A stretch of DNA of 16,962 bases, from assembly GCA_050633585.1 (NCBI GenBank), contig JBOEGT010000098.1, forward strand, positions 1 to 16,962, given 5' to 3'. Each line of letters opens with the position of its first letter. Within the stretch, counting starts at the first letter, position 1. The DNA is from CALKZN01 sp050633585 (GTDB lineage Bacteria > Pseudomonadota > Gammaproteobacteria > Arenicellales > Arenicellaceae). Position numbers and translations under genes: made by a program. Below, in pieces: positions 8,503 to 15,508 of the stretch. The notes beneath the pieces are model-generated. The model had not been told where the DNA came from. It was given only the letters and a program-made list of their open reading frames with translations, and ran no database searches.

Positions 8503-8834
8503 AAAAACAATTAAAACTTCAAACTAATTTTTCTCGTAACGCTGTAGTTTCTATAGAAAAAACCTATGGAAAACGAAGATTTACACCAAACTTGCACGTA
8601 GAAAGCTTCATTGATAGTATATTTGTGTGAAGAGCAATTCTTCATGTTGTGAGAATCCTTGCAACTAAAACTCATCTTATTAGGAGTATATTGTGTCTGC
8701 TTAATCTTTGCAGCGATTCCATTTCGGAAACCTCTGAAGTCGAATTTTTTCGCCCTGTTCTCTAAGCAAACCATATCTCTGTCATTACGACTTGAGTAAT
8801 GACTCCTTTTCATATTCCTAATTAAAGGTGAGTT
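8503..8834. other. intergenic leader before the replication operon
   Basis: There is no convincing gene here. A 109-codon minus-strand frame (8511-8840) has low-complexity, Ser/Lys/Asn-rich content, no family likeness and overlaps the start of the next gene, so I leave it out. The stretch holds an inverted repeat (8781-8803) and the ribosome-binding site of the following gene (AAAGGTGAG, 8824-8832). I see no clean sigma-70 promoter. Confidence 0.4.
8781..8803. promoter_or_regulatory. perfect inverted repeat, candidate operator of the replication operon
   Basis: GTCATTAC (8781-8788) and GTAATGAC (8796-8803) are exact reverse complements separated by seven bases (GACTTGA), giving a 23-bp dyad of typical repressor-site size, 31 bases before the ATG of the operon's first gene. 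No T-run follows, so an operator is more likely than a terminator. The binding protein is unknown; the operon's own winged-helix or HTH-like proteins are the obvious candidates (inference). Confidence 0.5.
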
Positions 8835-9677
8835 ATGCAAAAAAACAATTCATCGCTAATGAGCGATAAATCTGAAAGAATTCAGAGTGTAGATAGATTT
8901 AATATTCGTACACTTAAGACACTTCATTATTACGGTGGATATTCAACCACCAAAACTCTCAGCCTTGTTCATCATTATTCAGCCGCTGGCATCAGAAAAA
9001 GAATGAAAGCAATGGTTCGTCAAGGCTGGATTGAAAAAATTGAACATGACGAAGGCTTAGGAAGGAGAGAACAATTTTGGTCTATCACTAAAGCTGGAAG
9101 GATAGCCGCACATACAGAAAATGATCCACATGTTGAAGCTCATAAATTAAAAGGATATTCCATCAGCGAGTATTCACCTGCCTTGCATTCACATACTCAA
9201 CTAGTCCAAGTAATCGCAAATCATCTTGAGCGCTCATTAGAACAAACAGAGGTTAAGCCCTTTAAAATTGAGGTAAAAGAGAAATATAAAACTGGCTATA
9301 TTTATCCTGACATTACCTTCGAGAATGGCATGCAGAATTATCTTGATTCAGAGGTTTCTGCTATCGAACTTTATGAAGTCGAACTAACAATAAAATCAAT
9401 TAATAGATATAAAGAACTTTTTAGAAAAATAAGTATCCATAACATTCGTAATTCACTTTCAGATAATGGCTTCGTTATTAGCCATATCATTTATATAACT
9501 ACTCCCCAGCTAATAAAACGCCTTAGGTCAATACTCAAAAATATCCATACGGATTTTGGGGTTTATATTTTTGACTATAAAAGCGTCCTAAGTACTGAAT
9601 GGGATTTTGGTGAAGACTCTTTTCTAAAACAGCCACGTCTTACAAAAGAGCAGCTTTATAAACTAGCTGGTTCATAG
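8835..9677 (+). CDS. replication-relaxation family protein (winged helix plus nuclease-like domain)
   Basis: A 280-residue protein resembling the Replic_Relax family, found beside plasmid replication and mobilisation genes. Residues about 25-95 form a winged helix: a helix pair around TLKTLHYYGGYSTTKTL, recognition helix AAGIRKRMKAMVRQGW, then the wing RREQFWSITKAGR. Residues 145-260 form an alpha/beta domain with P158-D159 and E181-V-E183 followed by K187 and a helix (RYKELFRKI), reminiscent of the restriction-endonuclease-like fold suggested for this family; whether it cuts DNA is unknown. The start follows a good site (AAAGGTGAG). It is the first gene of a tight three-gene operon, ending 9 bases before the next ATG. 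I infer a role in initiation or copy control for the element's replicon. The family is fairly sure; the function is not. Confidence 0.7.
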   Translation: MQKNNSSLMSDKSERIQSVDRFNIRTLKTLHYYGGYSTTKTLSLVHHYSAAGIRKRMKAMVRQGWIEKIEHDEGLGRREQFWSITKAGRIAAHTENDPHVEAHKLKGYSISEYSPALHSHTQLVQVIANHLERSLEQTEVKPFKIEVKEKYKTGYIYPDITFENGMQNYLDSEVSAIELYEVELTIKSINRYKELFRKISIHNIRNSLSDNGFVISHIIYITTPQLIKRLRSILKNIHTDFGVYIFDYKSVLSTEWDFGEDSFLKQPRLTKEQLYKLAGS

Positions 9678-9686
9678 GAGGCAAAG

Positions 9687-9908
9687 ATGACTACATTAGA
9701 ATTTCTTCAAAAGAATTATGGCCCTTTGATGTCGATGGAAGCATTAGCAAAAACGCTTGATAGATCCAAAGAAGGCCTAAGAGTCGGCCTGTGTTCAAAT
9801 AGTGATTTCTCGCGATCAATTAATTCAGCAAAAAAGAAAATTGGTAGAAGAGTTTATTTTAAAACCGAAATTATCGCTGAAATTATTGATAGCCAAGATT
9901 CATTATGA
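9687..9908 (+). CDS. small DNA-binding-like protein of plasmid replication operon
   Basis: A 73-residue protein with a perfect AGGAGG (9676-9681) five bases before its ATG; the site overlaps the preceding gene's stop. The sequence predicts an HTH-like fold: YGPLMSMEALAKTLDRSKEGLRVGL (residues 11-35) looks like an MerR/AlpA-type helix-turn-helix, followed by a helix SINSAKKKIGRRV and a beta strand YFKTEIIAEII, typical of small proteins that read 'this row selects that column'. It is sandwiched between the replication-relaxation gene and repA (10-base gap to the latter), an arrangement familiar from integrated plasmid-like elements. It could be an excision or copy-control factor, since no other excisionase is visible in the element. 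No specific function can be assigned. Confidence 0.75.
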   Translation: MTTLEFLQKNYGPLMSMEALAKTLDRSKEGLRVGLCSNSDFSRSINSAKKKIGRRVYFKTEIIAEIIDSQDSL

Positions 9909-9918
9909 GGAATCATTG

Positions 9919-10770
9919 ATGAACACAAAGAAAGTATGCTTAGAAGTTCAAGGAAAGATTAACAAGCATTGTCCAATGATTTTTCAACAATCAACTCAAG
10001 AAAGAGGAGACCTAGCATTTGTTCCACATTTCATGACTCAAACTTCACTTCCGAAATATCATCAGCAAGGTGTTGGTGAATATGAAATAAATATACGGAA
10101 TAAGAAAATCACAATTCAATGTCCAGCTCGAATCGGTGTGCCTGGAGGCTATTACAGTCGAATAATATTTGTTTATCTAGCCAAACTGGCTAAAACTGAG
10201 AAAACATCTTTAATCCATATTGGAAATAGCATGTGCGAAATGATGCAATCTATGGGGTTAAGCAGCGTAGGAGGAAAAAATGGGAATATTGAAACTTTTA
10301 AAAAACACTTCATTAGCTGCATAAATACAACTATTCACATCGAAGAAAAGCAACAAAAAGAAACTAAATTTTCAATTATTCCAATAATCGATGAAGCAAC
10401 CATCACAGATCTTGAAAACTGGAGATGGGATTCCACTATAAAACTGAGTGATAAGTTTTACGAATCAATCATTCAGAAGGCTATACCAACTGATATTGGC
10501 TGCATTAAGGTTTTAGCCCCGGGCACTCTTAGAATTGATATTCTACATTTTCTGATTTACAGACTTTATTATCTTAAAGGAGAAACACTTATAAGCTGGA
10601 AAGAACTTCAATGTATGTTTTCATCACCAGATATTCCCATAAAAAACTTTAAATCCCAATTCAAAATAGCACTTAAAGAAACACTAACTTTTTACTCGAC
10701 AGCAAATATCCTAATTGACAAAAAAGGCCTAATTCTTAAAAAGTCTCAACTTTATATCCATAAGAAATAG
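9919..10770 (+). CDS. RepA-family plasmid replication initiator
   Basis: A 283-residue initiator, expected to bind the iterons directly downstream and open the origin. The RepA_C-type core is visible: PHFMTQTSLP (36-45), the signature GVPGGYYSRIIFVYLA (73-88), and IGNSMCEMMQSMGL with a Gly-rich turn and a following helix (101-132), matching the 'G(x)PYGxxPRLxxxW... LGxSLxxFMxxLG' layout of plasmid RepA proteins. The C-terminal half (about 180-283) is likely a second winged helix. The frame is open back to an ATG at 9802, but that would overlap the upstream gene by over 100 bases and lacks a site. ATG 9919 has TGAGGA (9906-9911) before it and lies 10 bases after the upstream stop, so I choose it. 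It is the last gene of the operon. A plasmid initiator inside a tRNA-integrated island suggests replication after excision (inference). Confidence 0.85.
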   Translation: MNTKKVCLEVQGKINKHCPMIFQQSTQERGDLAFVPHFMTQTSLPKYHQQGVGEYEINIRNKKITIQCPARIGVPGGYYSRIIFVYLAKLAKTEKTSLIHIGNSMCEMMQSMGLSSVGGKNGNIETFKKHFISCINTTIHIEEKQQKETKFSIIPIIDEATITDLENWRWDSTIKLSDKFYESIIQKAIPTDIGCIKVLAPGTLRIDILHFLIYRLYYLKGETLISWKELQCMFSSPDIPIKNFKSQFKIALKETLTFYSTANILIDKKGLILKKSQLYIHKK

Positions 10771-10966
10771 GTTTTCCACATATCCAAAAATCAATAACAG
10801 TAGATATAAGTTATTATAAGTATTTAGTGGCAATTTAAGATTAATTATTTCAACAACTTATGTGAATTTTAGCAGGCTATTATGCGTAAAAAAGCTTGCT
10901 AATATGCGTAATGTATCGAAAAAAGGAAGGCTATTATGCGTAATTTGGTAGTCTACTATGCGTGAA
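10771..10966. other. iteron-containing replication origin (oriV)
   Basis: Directly after repA come TTTTCCACA (10772-10780), one mismatch from the DnaA box TTATCCACA, about 90 bases of AT-rich DNA (candidate unwinding region), and four iterons. An initiator gene, a DnaA-box-like site, an AT-rich stretch and iterons in this order form a standard theta-type plasmid origin. Confidence 0.75.
10875..10965 (+). repeat. four direct-repeat iterons
   Basis: Consensus GGCTATTATGCGTAA. Copies lie at 10875-10889 (exact), 10897-10911 (tgctaATATGCGTAA), 10929-10943 (exact) and 10951-10965 (gTCTAcTATGCGTgA, degenerate). Start-to-start spacings are 22, 32 and 22 bp, close to two, three and two helical turns, so all sites face the same side of the helix, as for RepA-binding iterons. 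Confidence 0.85.
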
Positions 10967-10995
10967 TAACTTTTTCTTTTCATAACTATTAAAGA

Positions 10996-11017
10996 AAATG
11001 TTCTAGGTGGAACATTT
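10996..11017. promoter_or_regulatory. inverted repeat upstream of the 677-residue nuclease gene
   Basis: AAATGTTC (10996-11003) and GAACATTT (11010-11017) are perfect reverse complements around TAGGTG, a 22-bp dyad ending 33 bases before the ATG. No T-run follows, so it is more likely an operator than a terminator. It differs from the palindrome near xre, so it need not be bound by that protein. Confidence 0.45.
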
Positions 11018-11050
11018 CAATTTTAAAGGTAATTTAAGGACTATCAACTC

Positions 11051-13084
11051 ATGACTCTAAAAGAAGAATTCCTATCTGGAAAGAATATCGTAGGACCAAA
11101 TAGACTTGGTTTTGATTTAGAGAAATTAAATCGGTACTACGAATTCTCAAATAAATCACATGAAGACACTCGCATTGTAAATGCTGCTATATTTTTTAAT
11201 ATCTATTTAAGCAACCTCAGAGAACAAGAATCTATTAAAGAGCTTAACTTAGAACGTAACCTTCTGATCCAATCTTTTATAGCAGGTGCTGCAGCTAATA
11301 TTTTACATCTTAGCAATATCGAAAATGAAGCTTTTCAAAAAAAGCTTCAAACAGATGGCGGTTATTCAATGTCTGATTTACAAAAAAAGACAATCAAGGG
11401 TATAGATGGTTCTCAAAACAGCATCGATGAATATATCGCTGGAACAGGTGATGCCTTAACTTCAATTTTTAAACATATACAGAGCAAAAAATTTGATGAC
11501 TGTAAACTGACCTCAACAGACATAAACCAAGAATTACTTAATAAATTAAAGAAAGAAATTAATATCGCAACAATGTACAACATTGCTGTAGACCATTGGC
11601 AAGAATGCCTTAGAAATGGATATGAGATAAGTGAATTTCTCCACTCACTTAAAATATCTTCTACAGATATTCAACAAGATAAAAACCGTGCGATATCTTT
11701 ATATAGACGCACACATATCAGTCATATTGAAGCTAAGGATTATGGGGATTTATGGAATCATAAGTTCGATACAAAAACTAAAATCGTGGAACATGAAATC
11801 AAGCTAGTTAGTGACGTAACAATTACTGACAAAGTAATATCTAAAATAGACTTAAGTTTTAATAAAGAAAATCTTAATAACTCGGCGTTAGTATTCAGCG
11901 CCCTTCAAGAAAAATTAATTGAGTCAGGCCCTTTGGCTAGCATTTTTTATAAAGAATTACCTGAAATCAAAGGTGTAAATATTAAATTACTCTGTTGCTC
12001 GTTAAGATTCTTGATATCACTTACCCATATAATTTTAAAATCTACGAACAAAGATTCACAACCATCTAACACATTAGAATTGTGCCCTAAAATACCCAAA
12101 GTAATACTACTAGAAGCATTACAGCAATCTCTGTCTATCAATAATGAGATTGCAGATAGGCTAATCGATACTCTAATATTTTCAAAAAGTAAAAAGAGTC
12201 GTGAATTATGGTTTCAACCACTTATCGAAGTTGATTCAAACAACTTACTTTTAGCCATTCCTTGCACTTTCTCTCCTAGGTTTGATAAAACTGTTGAAGA
12301 ATGGCTTGAAATAGGAGGGTTAAACCCAGAGATAAAAGGTAAACCATTTGAAAGTCATGTTATCAAGACGCTTGAACTAATCTCTAAGAAATCTCCAATT
12401 TCGCAAAATGTCAAAATATACGACAAAGAATTTAAACTGTCCTCTATTGATCGAAATGTTGGCCCTATAGACGTATTGATTTCTATAGGGAAAATAGTAC
12501 TTATTATCGAATGTAAATATATAAAATGGCCAGAAGGAGCAGTCGCGCATTACGATTATCAGAACCGAATAATAAAAGGTGCAGAACAATTAAAAAAACA
12601 AATACAAACAATAAAATCAAATAAAAATAAATTTAGGCAACTAGCTGCAAAAGAAAACTTCAATATTCCAGAAAATTTCAAAACTATACCTTTAGTAATG
12701 GTAAACACTCCAACTAGCGTTGGATTAAAAATAGGAAAATCGTATGTTATCGACTTATCCATACTTATCACCTTCTTAACAAACGAATACATTAAAGCAG
12801 AAATAGGCTACGGAGATAAACCAACTCAACGATATACTCTGAAAATTTATGATGACATTAAATCAGCCGAAGAGAAAATACTAAGTTATTTGGATAATCC
12901 TCCACAACTTTCTGACATGAAAGAAGCATTAAAATTAAGATCTTTTGATTATGTATGCATAGGAAATAAAAAGGTTGAATTCGTTACTTATGATGTTGAT
13001 ATTGACACAGATGCCACAATGGAAAAATATGGTATCTCAAAGAACTCGTCAACGACTAAGTTCACAACTCAGCTTATAGAATAA
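11051..13084 (+). CDS. uncharacterised 677-residue protein with C-terminal PD-(D/E)XK nuclease domain
   Basis: I do not recognise the family as a whole. Residues about 1-420 are mostly helical, with no motif I can name, and one hydrophobic helix near 310-330. Residues about 425-620 form a nuclease-type alpha/beta domain: helix with E434 (KGKPFESHVIKTLE), strand GPIDVLI with D474, then strand VLIIECKY with E487-C-K489, the full E...D...ExK active-site pattern of PD-(D/E)XK enzymes, followed by helices RIIKGAEQLKKQIQTI and a later beta region (KTIPLVMVN). The gene therefore probably encodes an active DNA (or RNA) nuclease, plausibly a defence effector given its place beside an Avs-like gene and an XRE regulator; that role is inference. 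The site AAGGA (11036-11040) is 10 bases from the ATG. It has its own palindrome upstream and ends 9 bases from the end of xre, tail to tail. Base use is as AT-rich as its neighbours. Confidence 0.8.
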   Translation: MTLKEEFLSGKNIVGPNRLGFDLEKLNRYYEFSNKSHEDTRIVNAAIFFNIYLSNLREQESIKELNLERNLLIQSFIAGAAANILHLSNIENEAFQKKLQTDGGYSMSDLQKKTIKGIDGSQNSIDEYIAGTGDALTSIFKHIQSKKFDDCKLTSTDINQELLNKLKKEINIATMYNIAVDHWQECLRNGYEISEFLHSLKISSTDIQQDKNRAISLYRRTHISHIEAKDYGDLWNHKFDTKTKIVEHEIKLVSDVTITDKVISKIDLSFNKENLNNSALVFSALQEKLIESGPLASIFYKELPEIKGVNIKLLCCSLRFLISLTHIILKSTNKDSQPSNTLELCPKIPKVILLEALQQSLSINNEIADRLIDTLIFSKSKKSRELWFQPLIEVDSNNLLLAIPCTFSPRFDKTVEEWLEIGGLNPEIKGKPFESHVIKTLELISKKSPISQNVKIYDKEFKLSSIDRNVGPIDVLISIGKIVLIIECKYIKWPEGAVAHYDYQNRIIKGAEQLKKQIQTIKSNKNKFRQLAAKENFNIPENFKTIPLVMVNTPTSVGLKIGKSYVIDLSILITFLTNEYIKAEIGYGDKPTQRYTLKIYDDIKSAEEKILSYLDNPPQLSDMKEALKLRSFDYVCIGNKKVEFVTYDVDIDTDATMEKYGISKNSSTTKFTTQLIE

Positions 13085-13093
13085 AATATAGAT

Positions 13094-13327
13094 TTATAAC
13101 TCATCTATAGCTGGGAATAAATTACCAACCTCTACTTTAAAATTCTTAGCAATCTTTACAAGGTTCAGTGAAGATATATTCCTCACTCCTCTCTCTACCT
13201 CTCCATAATAAGAACGACTAAATCCTATTTCCAAGGCAGCTTGATCTTGAGTCATACCTGTCGATTCACGAATTTTCCTAATTCGTTTACCAATTAAAAC
13301 AAGTGATTTGTCTTTGCTGCCTTTCAT
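13094..13327 (-). CDS. XRE-family (HTH_3) transcriptional regulator
   Basis: A 77-residue single-domain repressor. The Xre/Cro fold fills the whole chain: helix 1 IGKRIRKIRESTG, helix-turn-helix TQDQAALEIGFSRSYYGEVERG (about 25-46), then RNISSLNLVKIAKNF and a C-terminal LFP. Length and layout resemble the controller proteins of restriction-modification systems and small phage-type repressors. No Shine-Dalgarno site is seen before the ATG (the upstream bases are CTTTTT), which is also usual for leaderless controller-protein genes. It is divergent from the lipoprotein gene and shares with it the 108-bp region holding two palindromes, so it probably represses itself and perhaps that gene. It is convergent with the nuclease gene, whose mRNA 3' end it could overlap. 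Target genes are inference. Confidence 0.9.
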   Translation of the reverse strand: MKGSKDKSLVLIGKRIRKIRESTGMTQDQAALEIGFSRSYYGEVERGVRNISSLNLVKIAKNFKVEVGNLFPAIDEL

Positions 13328-13350
13328 AAAAAGACATTAGATTTACACCC

Positions 13351-13402
13351 ACTTTAAGTACACTCGATATAAGTGTCTTTTTTAAATATATTTACTTATA
13401 AT
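13351..13402 (+). promoter_or_regulatory. divergent control region: two palindromes and a -10 box
   Basis: Between xre and the lipoprotein gene lie ACTTTAAGT (13351-13359, perfect 4+1+4) and ACACT/AGTGT around seven bases (13360-13376, perfect 5-bp arms), directly abutting. A consensus TATAAT at 13397-13402 would serve rightward transcription; a 17-base spacer puts its -35 at TGTCTT (13374-13379), overlapping the second palindrome. A longer-range pair, AAAAAGACA (13328-13336) and TGTCTTTTT (13374-13382), flanks both sites. The most likely ligand is the XRE protein (inference). Confidence 0.5.
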
Positions 13403-13435
13403 CTGGCTCATTATTAATAATTACTTGGAAATACT

Positions 13436-13957
13436 ATGTATCGTACCCTTATCATCAGCCTATTAATATTCTTAGTCGCCTGCTCTGGCAGTTCATATGA
13501 TGACTATTTAGGCTATTGGTCAAAGCCTGGACGTTCAAACAATAAAATTATCGAAATCAAGAGAGTTAATGGAAACTACATCTTGGACGAGAATGCGTTT
13601 GCAGAGCCAAGAAGAGGAAATGGAGACATAGTATTAATTAAAAAGGATGGAGTCTTAGCAATTGAGTATGGCTACTCATTAGCATTATCTGAAGATAAGA
13701 ACGAACTAATCGTTTCTGGCATTGGTTCTGGAAAACGCATATCTAGCGATCAATTTGATGAATTGAACAGATTAGAACAAAAGAAAATAGCTGATTCGAA
13801 TAAATGCAAAGAGTTACGACACCAAGCTAATAAAGAAAATCCACTAGCATCCAGCGGAATGATTCTATTTGGAGAAAATGAAGTAAAAGCAAAAGAAACT
13901 AGAAATAAATATCAAAACAAGGCTACAGAAGCAGGGTTAATTGATTGTAAAATTTAA
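13436..13957 (+). CDS. small lipoprotein, unknown function
   Basis: A 173-residue protein with a clear lipoprotein signal: short basic start MYRT, hydrophobic stretch LIISLLIFL and lipobox LVAC with C16 as the lipidation site, followed by SGSSYDD. Aspartate is not at position +2, so outer-membrane sorting is likely in a Gram-negative host. The mature part begins DDYLGYWSKPG...NKIIEIKRVNGNYIL, which looks like the 'GxW...I.I...NG.Y' beta fold of small lipoproteins that sit in the periplasm. The C-terminal third is a charged helix (ELNRLEQKKIADSNKCKELRHQANKE). I cannot name a family. It is transcribed divergently from xre, with TATAAT 34 bases before its ATG, and ends at a hairpin. In a mobile element such proteins can act in surface exclusion, but nothing here proves that. 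Confidence 0.78.
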   Translation: MYRTLIISLLIFLVACSGSSYDDYLGYWSKPGRSNNKIIEIKRVNGNYILDENAFAEPRRGNGDIVLIKKDGVLAIEYGYSLALSEDKNELIVSGIGSGKRISSDQFDELNRLEQKKIADSNKCKELRHQANKENPLASSGMILFGENEVKAKETRNKYQNKATEAGLIDCKI

Positions 13958-13970
13958 AAATCAAATAAAA

Positions 13971-14000
13971 AAGCCTGTAACAAAATTAAGTTACAGGCTT
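13971..14000 (-). terminator. strong hairpin terminator between convergent genes
   Basis: A perfect 11-bp stem, AAGCCTGTAAC (13971-13981) and GTTACAGGCTT (13990-14000), has an 8-base loop. Read on the minus strand it is followed by TTTTATTTGATTTTT, a good intrinsic terminator for the 94-residue gene ending at 14009. On the plus strand only a scattered T-run follows, so it may end the lipoprotein transcript less efficiently. Confidence 0.85.
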
Positions 14001-14008
14001 ATGAGACT

Positions 14009-14293
14009 TTAATAAATTGGAAAATATCCATGATTCCCTTGTTCAACTGAAACTTTACAATCTCCCAACCCATCAACTGTTCGTACTTTAATAGCACCAA
14101 GACCTATTGTCGTTACAGTAGTAATTTTAGAAAATTTTTCTTTAAATCCTCTAGGCCTTCCTCTAAATGAAATTCCCATACCAACCTCACATATACGTCC
14201 TTCCTCGCAAATGATTGTCCATTTTGAATATGGAAATGCGTAATCAGCAAACCAAACCCATTCTTTGCCTACGTTTTTTATTAACTTATTCAT
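14009..14293 (-). CDS. 94-residue hypothetical protein, beta-rich
   Basis: I do not recognise this protein. It has no signal peptide or membrane segment, so it is probably cytosolic. It opens KLIKNVGKEWVWFADYAFPYSKW, then CEEGRICEVGMGISFRGRPRG, and ends in alternating hydrophobic strands TTVTTIGLGAIKVRTVDGLGDCKVSVEQ. Three cysteines (29, 35 and 79) are present. The ATG has AGGGG (14300-14304) well placed before it, which supports translation. It lies downstream of the exported 298-residue gene on the same strand, separated by 77 bases that hold a 32-bp palindrome, and upstream of a strong terminator. The pair may be one transcript with a controlled second half. An exported protein followed by a small cytosolic one could be an effector and partner, but this is only a guess. 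Confidence 0.65.
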   Translation of the reverse strand: MNKLIKNVGKEWVWFADYAFPYSKWTIICEEGRICEVGMGISFRGRPRGFKEKFSKITTVTTIGLGAIKVRTVDGLGDCKVSVEQGNHGYFPIY

Positions 14294-14334
14294 GGTATTC
14301 CCCTATCAGATATTTGCAATACTTTCCATAAAGT

Positions 14335-14366
14335 ATAGATGGGTTGCGAGCTCGCAACCCATCTAT
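14335..14366. repeat. 32-bp perfect palindrome
   Basis: Bases 14335-14350 (ATAGATGGGTTGCGAG) are exactly the reverse complement of 14351-14366. It is one of the longest perfect dyads in the window and lies 4 bases after the stop of the 298-residue gene on the minus strand. In RNA it would form a very stable hairpin with a tetraloop-sized turn. No T-run follows on the minus strand, so it looks like an mRNA-stabilising or attenuating hairpin, or a protein site, rather than a plain terminator. Confidence 0.85.
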
Positions 14367-14370
14367 TATC

Positions 14371-15267
14371 TTAAGAAATATAGCGATAAACCTTACAGAA
14401 AAAGCTATCGGCCTTTGCTTTACATACATCGTTCATCACAATGCTTGAAGCATCAGTTGCCGACGCATTTGCATTCACATGTAAACGAATACCTTTACCG
14501 CCATTAATAGCCTCTAAAGAAACTTGTGTAGAAATAGCGGAAAGCTTCTCGCTTACAGACTTATCTAGCGCCAAGTTAATACTGTCCGAAAACGCAACTC
14601 CAAACCACTTTGTTAGTTTTTGCTCAAACTCCCCTGGGACATTCTTAACATTCACTGCGTAGCTTGCTTTAGGCAAACCATTAACAATATTCAAATGTAA
14701 ATGACCAGTCACAGTTTTTGTATCGCGCACAGTACGTGTTTTAAAAACTTTGTAAGCTTTTTTACACTTCAGATATTTACACTTAATGTAAGGCACTTTA
14801 GTCATAACCCATGATTCAATACGAGCCCGAGTAGTAAAATTAATTGTATTTCCAATGCCCCCAGAGAATGTTGTACCTCCAATATGATAGAAGCGCGCTT
14901 TATAAGCACTGCCCATATTACCAAAGCTACGACCAATACTGTCAACATCAGCAGCCGCGTTTGGCAAGTCAATGGATGCTTTTACATCAATTTTATTTTT
15001 GAATAAATTAATGCCCACATTAGCCATAGAAGAGACAACAATGCTATGTCCTTGAACAGGAATGTGACCCTGATAATCAACTGACACTTTTAAATTACCC
15101 AATGACTTTGTATCTAGCGACACACTGCTTACAGATACATCCTTTGCGAGACCCATCTCATTAATTGGACTCTCAGCCATAGAAGACTGTGAACTTAAAA
15201 ATGCTGTAGAAATACCAGTTAATAGTGGAAGTGAAACAACTAGAGTTTTTTGTTTAATATTTTTCAT
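14371..15267 (-). CDS. exported protein of unknown function, 298 residues
   Basis: An N-terminal Sec signal peptide is clear: basic start MKNIKQK, hydrophobic core TLVVSLPLLTGISTAFL, and a likely cut after A31 (SSMA-ES). The mature protein is rich in beta-type alternation (LKVSVDYQGHIPVQGHSIVV, VKASIDLP) with a Lys/Cys-rich hairpin in the middle (YIKCKYLKCKKAYKVFKTRTV), then further strands and a helix, and two cysteines close to the end (VCKAKADSFFCK), suggesting disulphides in the periplasm or outside. I know no family that matches. The start has AGAGG six bases before the ATG. It is the first of two minus-strand genes. Roles in adhesion, toxin delivery or envelope protection cannot be separated from the sequence alone. 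Confidence 0.75.
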   Translation of the reverse strand: MKNIKQKTLVVSLPLLTGISTAFLSSQSSMAESPINEMGLAKDVSVSSVSLDTKSLGNLKVSVDYQGHIPVQGHSIVVSSMANVGINLFKNKIDVKASIDLPNAAADVDSIGRSFGNMGSAYKARFYHIGGTTFSGGIGNTINFTTRARIESWVMTKVPYIKCKYLKCKKAYKVFKTRTVRDTKTVTGHLHLNIVNGLPKASYAVNVKNVPGEFEQKLTKWFGVAFSDSINLALDKSVSEKLSAISTQVSLEAINGGKGIRLHVNANASATDASSIVMNDVCKAKADSFFCKVYRYIS

Positions 15268-15508
15268 GCCTTACCTCTTTTATTTAAGTTATTAAGACAG
15301 GAGGGATTAAACCTTATGCCATGGCCTCAAATACAGGCACATCGTTCGCAATGAAAACTTAATAATTGTGTTTATTAAAAGTCAGTAGGGATTACTAAAA
15401 AATTTATTTAAATAACAAAATAACAAAAAATTTTGCACAAATAGTAGTAATTGAGACTTATTGAGATTAAATTACTTTTTATTATAAAAATTGAGTGGGA
15501 TTGAGATT
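15268..15508. other. divergent intergenic region
   Basis: This region separates the exported-protein gene (leftward) from the HTH-like gene (rightward). It holds AGAGG for the leftward gene, a GCCATGGC palindrome near 15320, AT-rich DNA at 15390-15440 and, at its right end, the phased TTGAG repeats listed separately. No small gene or RNA is evident. Confidence 0.45.

Noticed and set aside
8329..8514. 61-codon TTG-initiated frame across the GC-rich locus
   Set aside because: It has no ribosome site, starts at a rare codon, and the base sequence is explained by long inverted repeats. I treat the region as structural, though a codon-bias test on homologues would settle it.
8511..8840. 109-codon minus-strand frame before the replication operon
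   Set aside because: It has low-complexity composition and no domain, no clear ribosome site, and overlaps the well-supported start at 8835 and the inverted repeat.
9802..9918. Longer RepA start at ATG 9802
   Set aside because: It would overlap the 73-residue gene by over 100 bases and lacks a ribosome site, whereas ATG 9919 has TGAGGA and fits the operon spacing.
10875..10965. CRISPR-like reading of the iterons
   Set aside because: The repeats are 15 bases with 7- and 17-base gaps, adjoin repA and have no cas gene nearby; they fit replication iterons.
14234..14241. Extra iteron-like ATGCGTAA
   Set aside because: A single 8-base match inside the 94-residue gene, far from the origin; expected by chance in AT-rich DNA.
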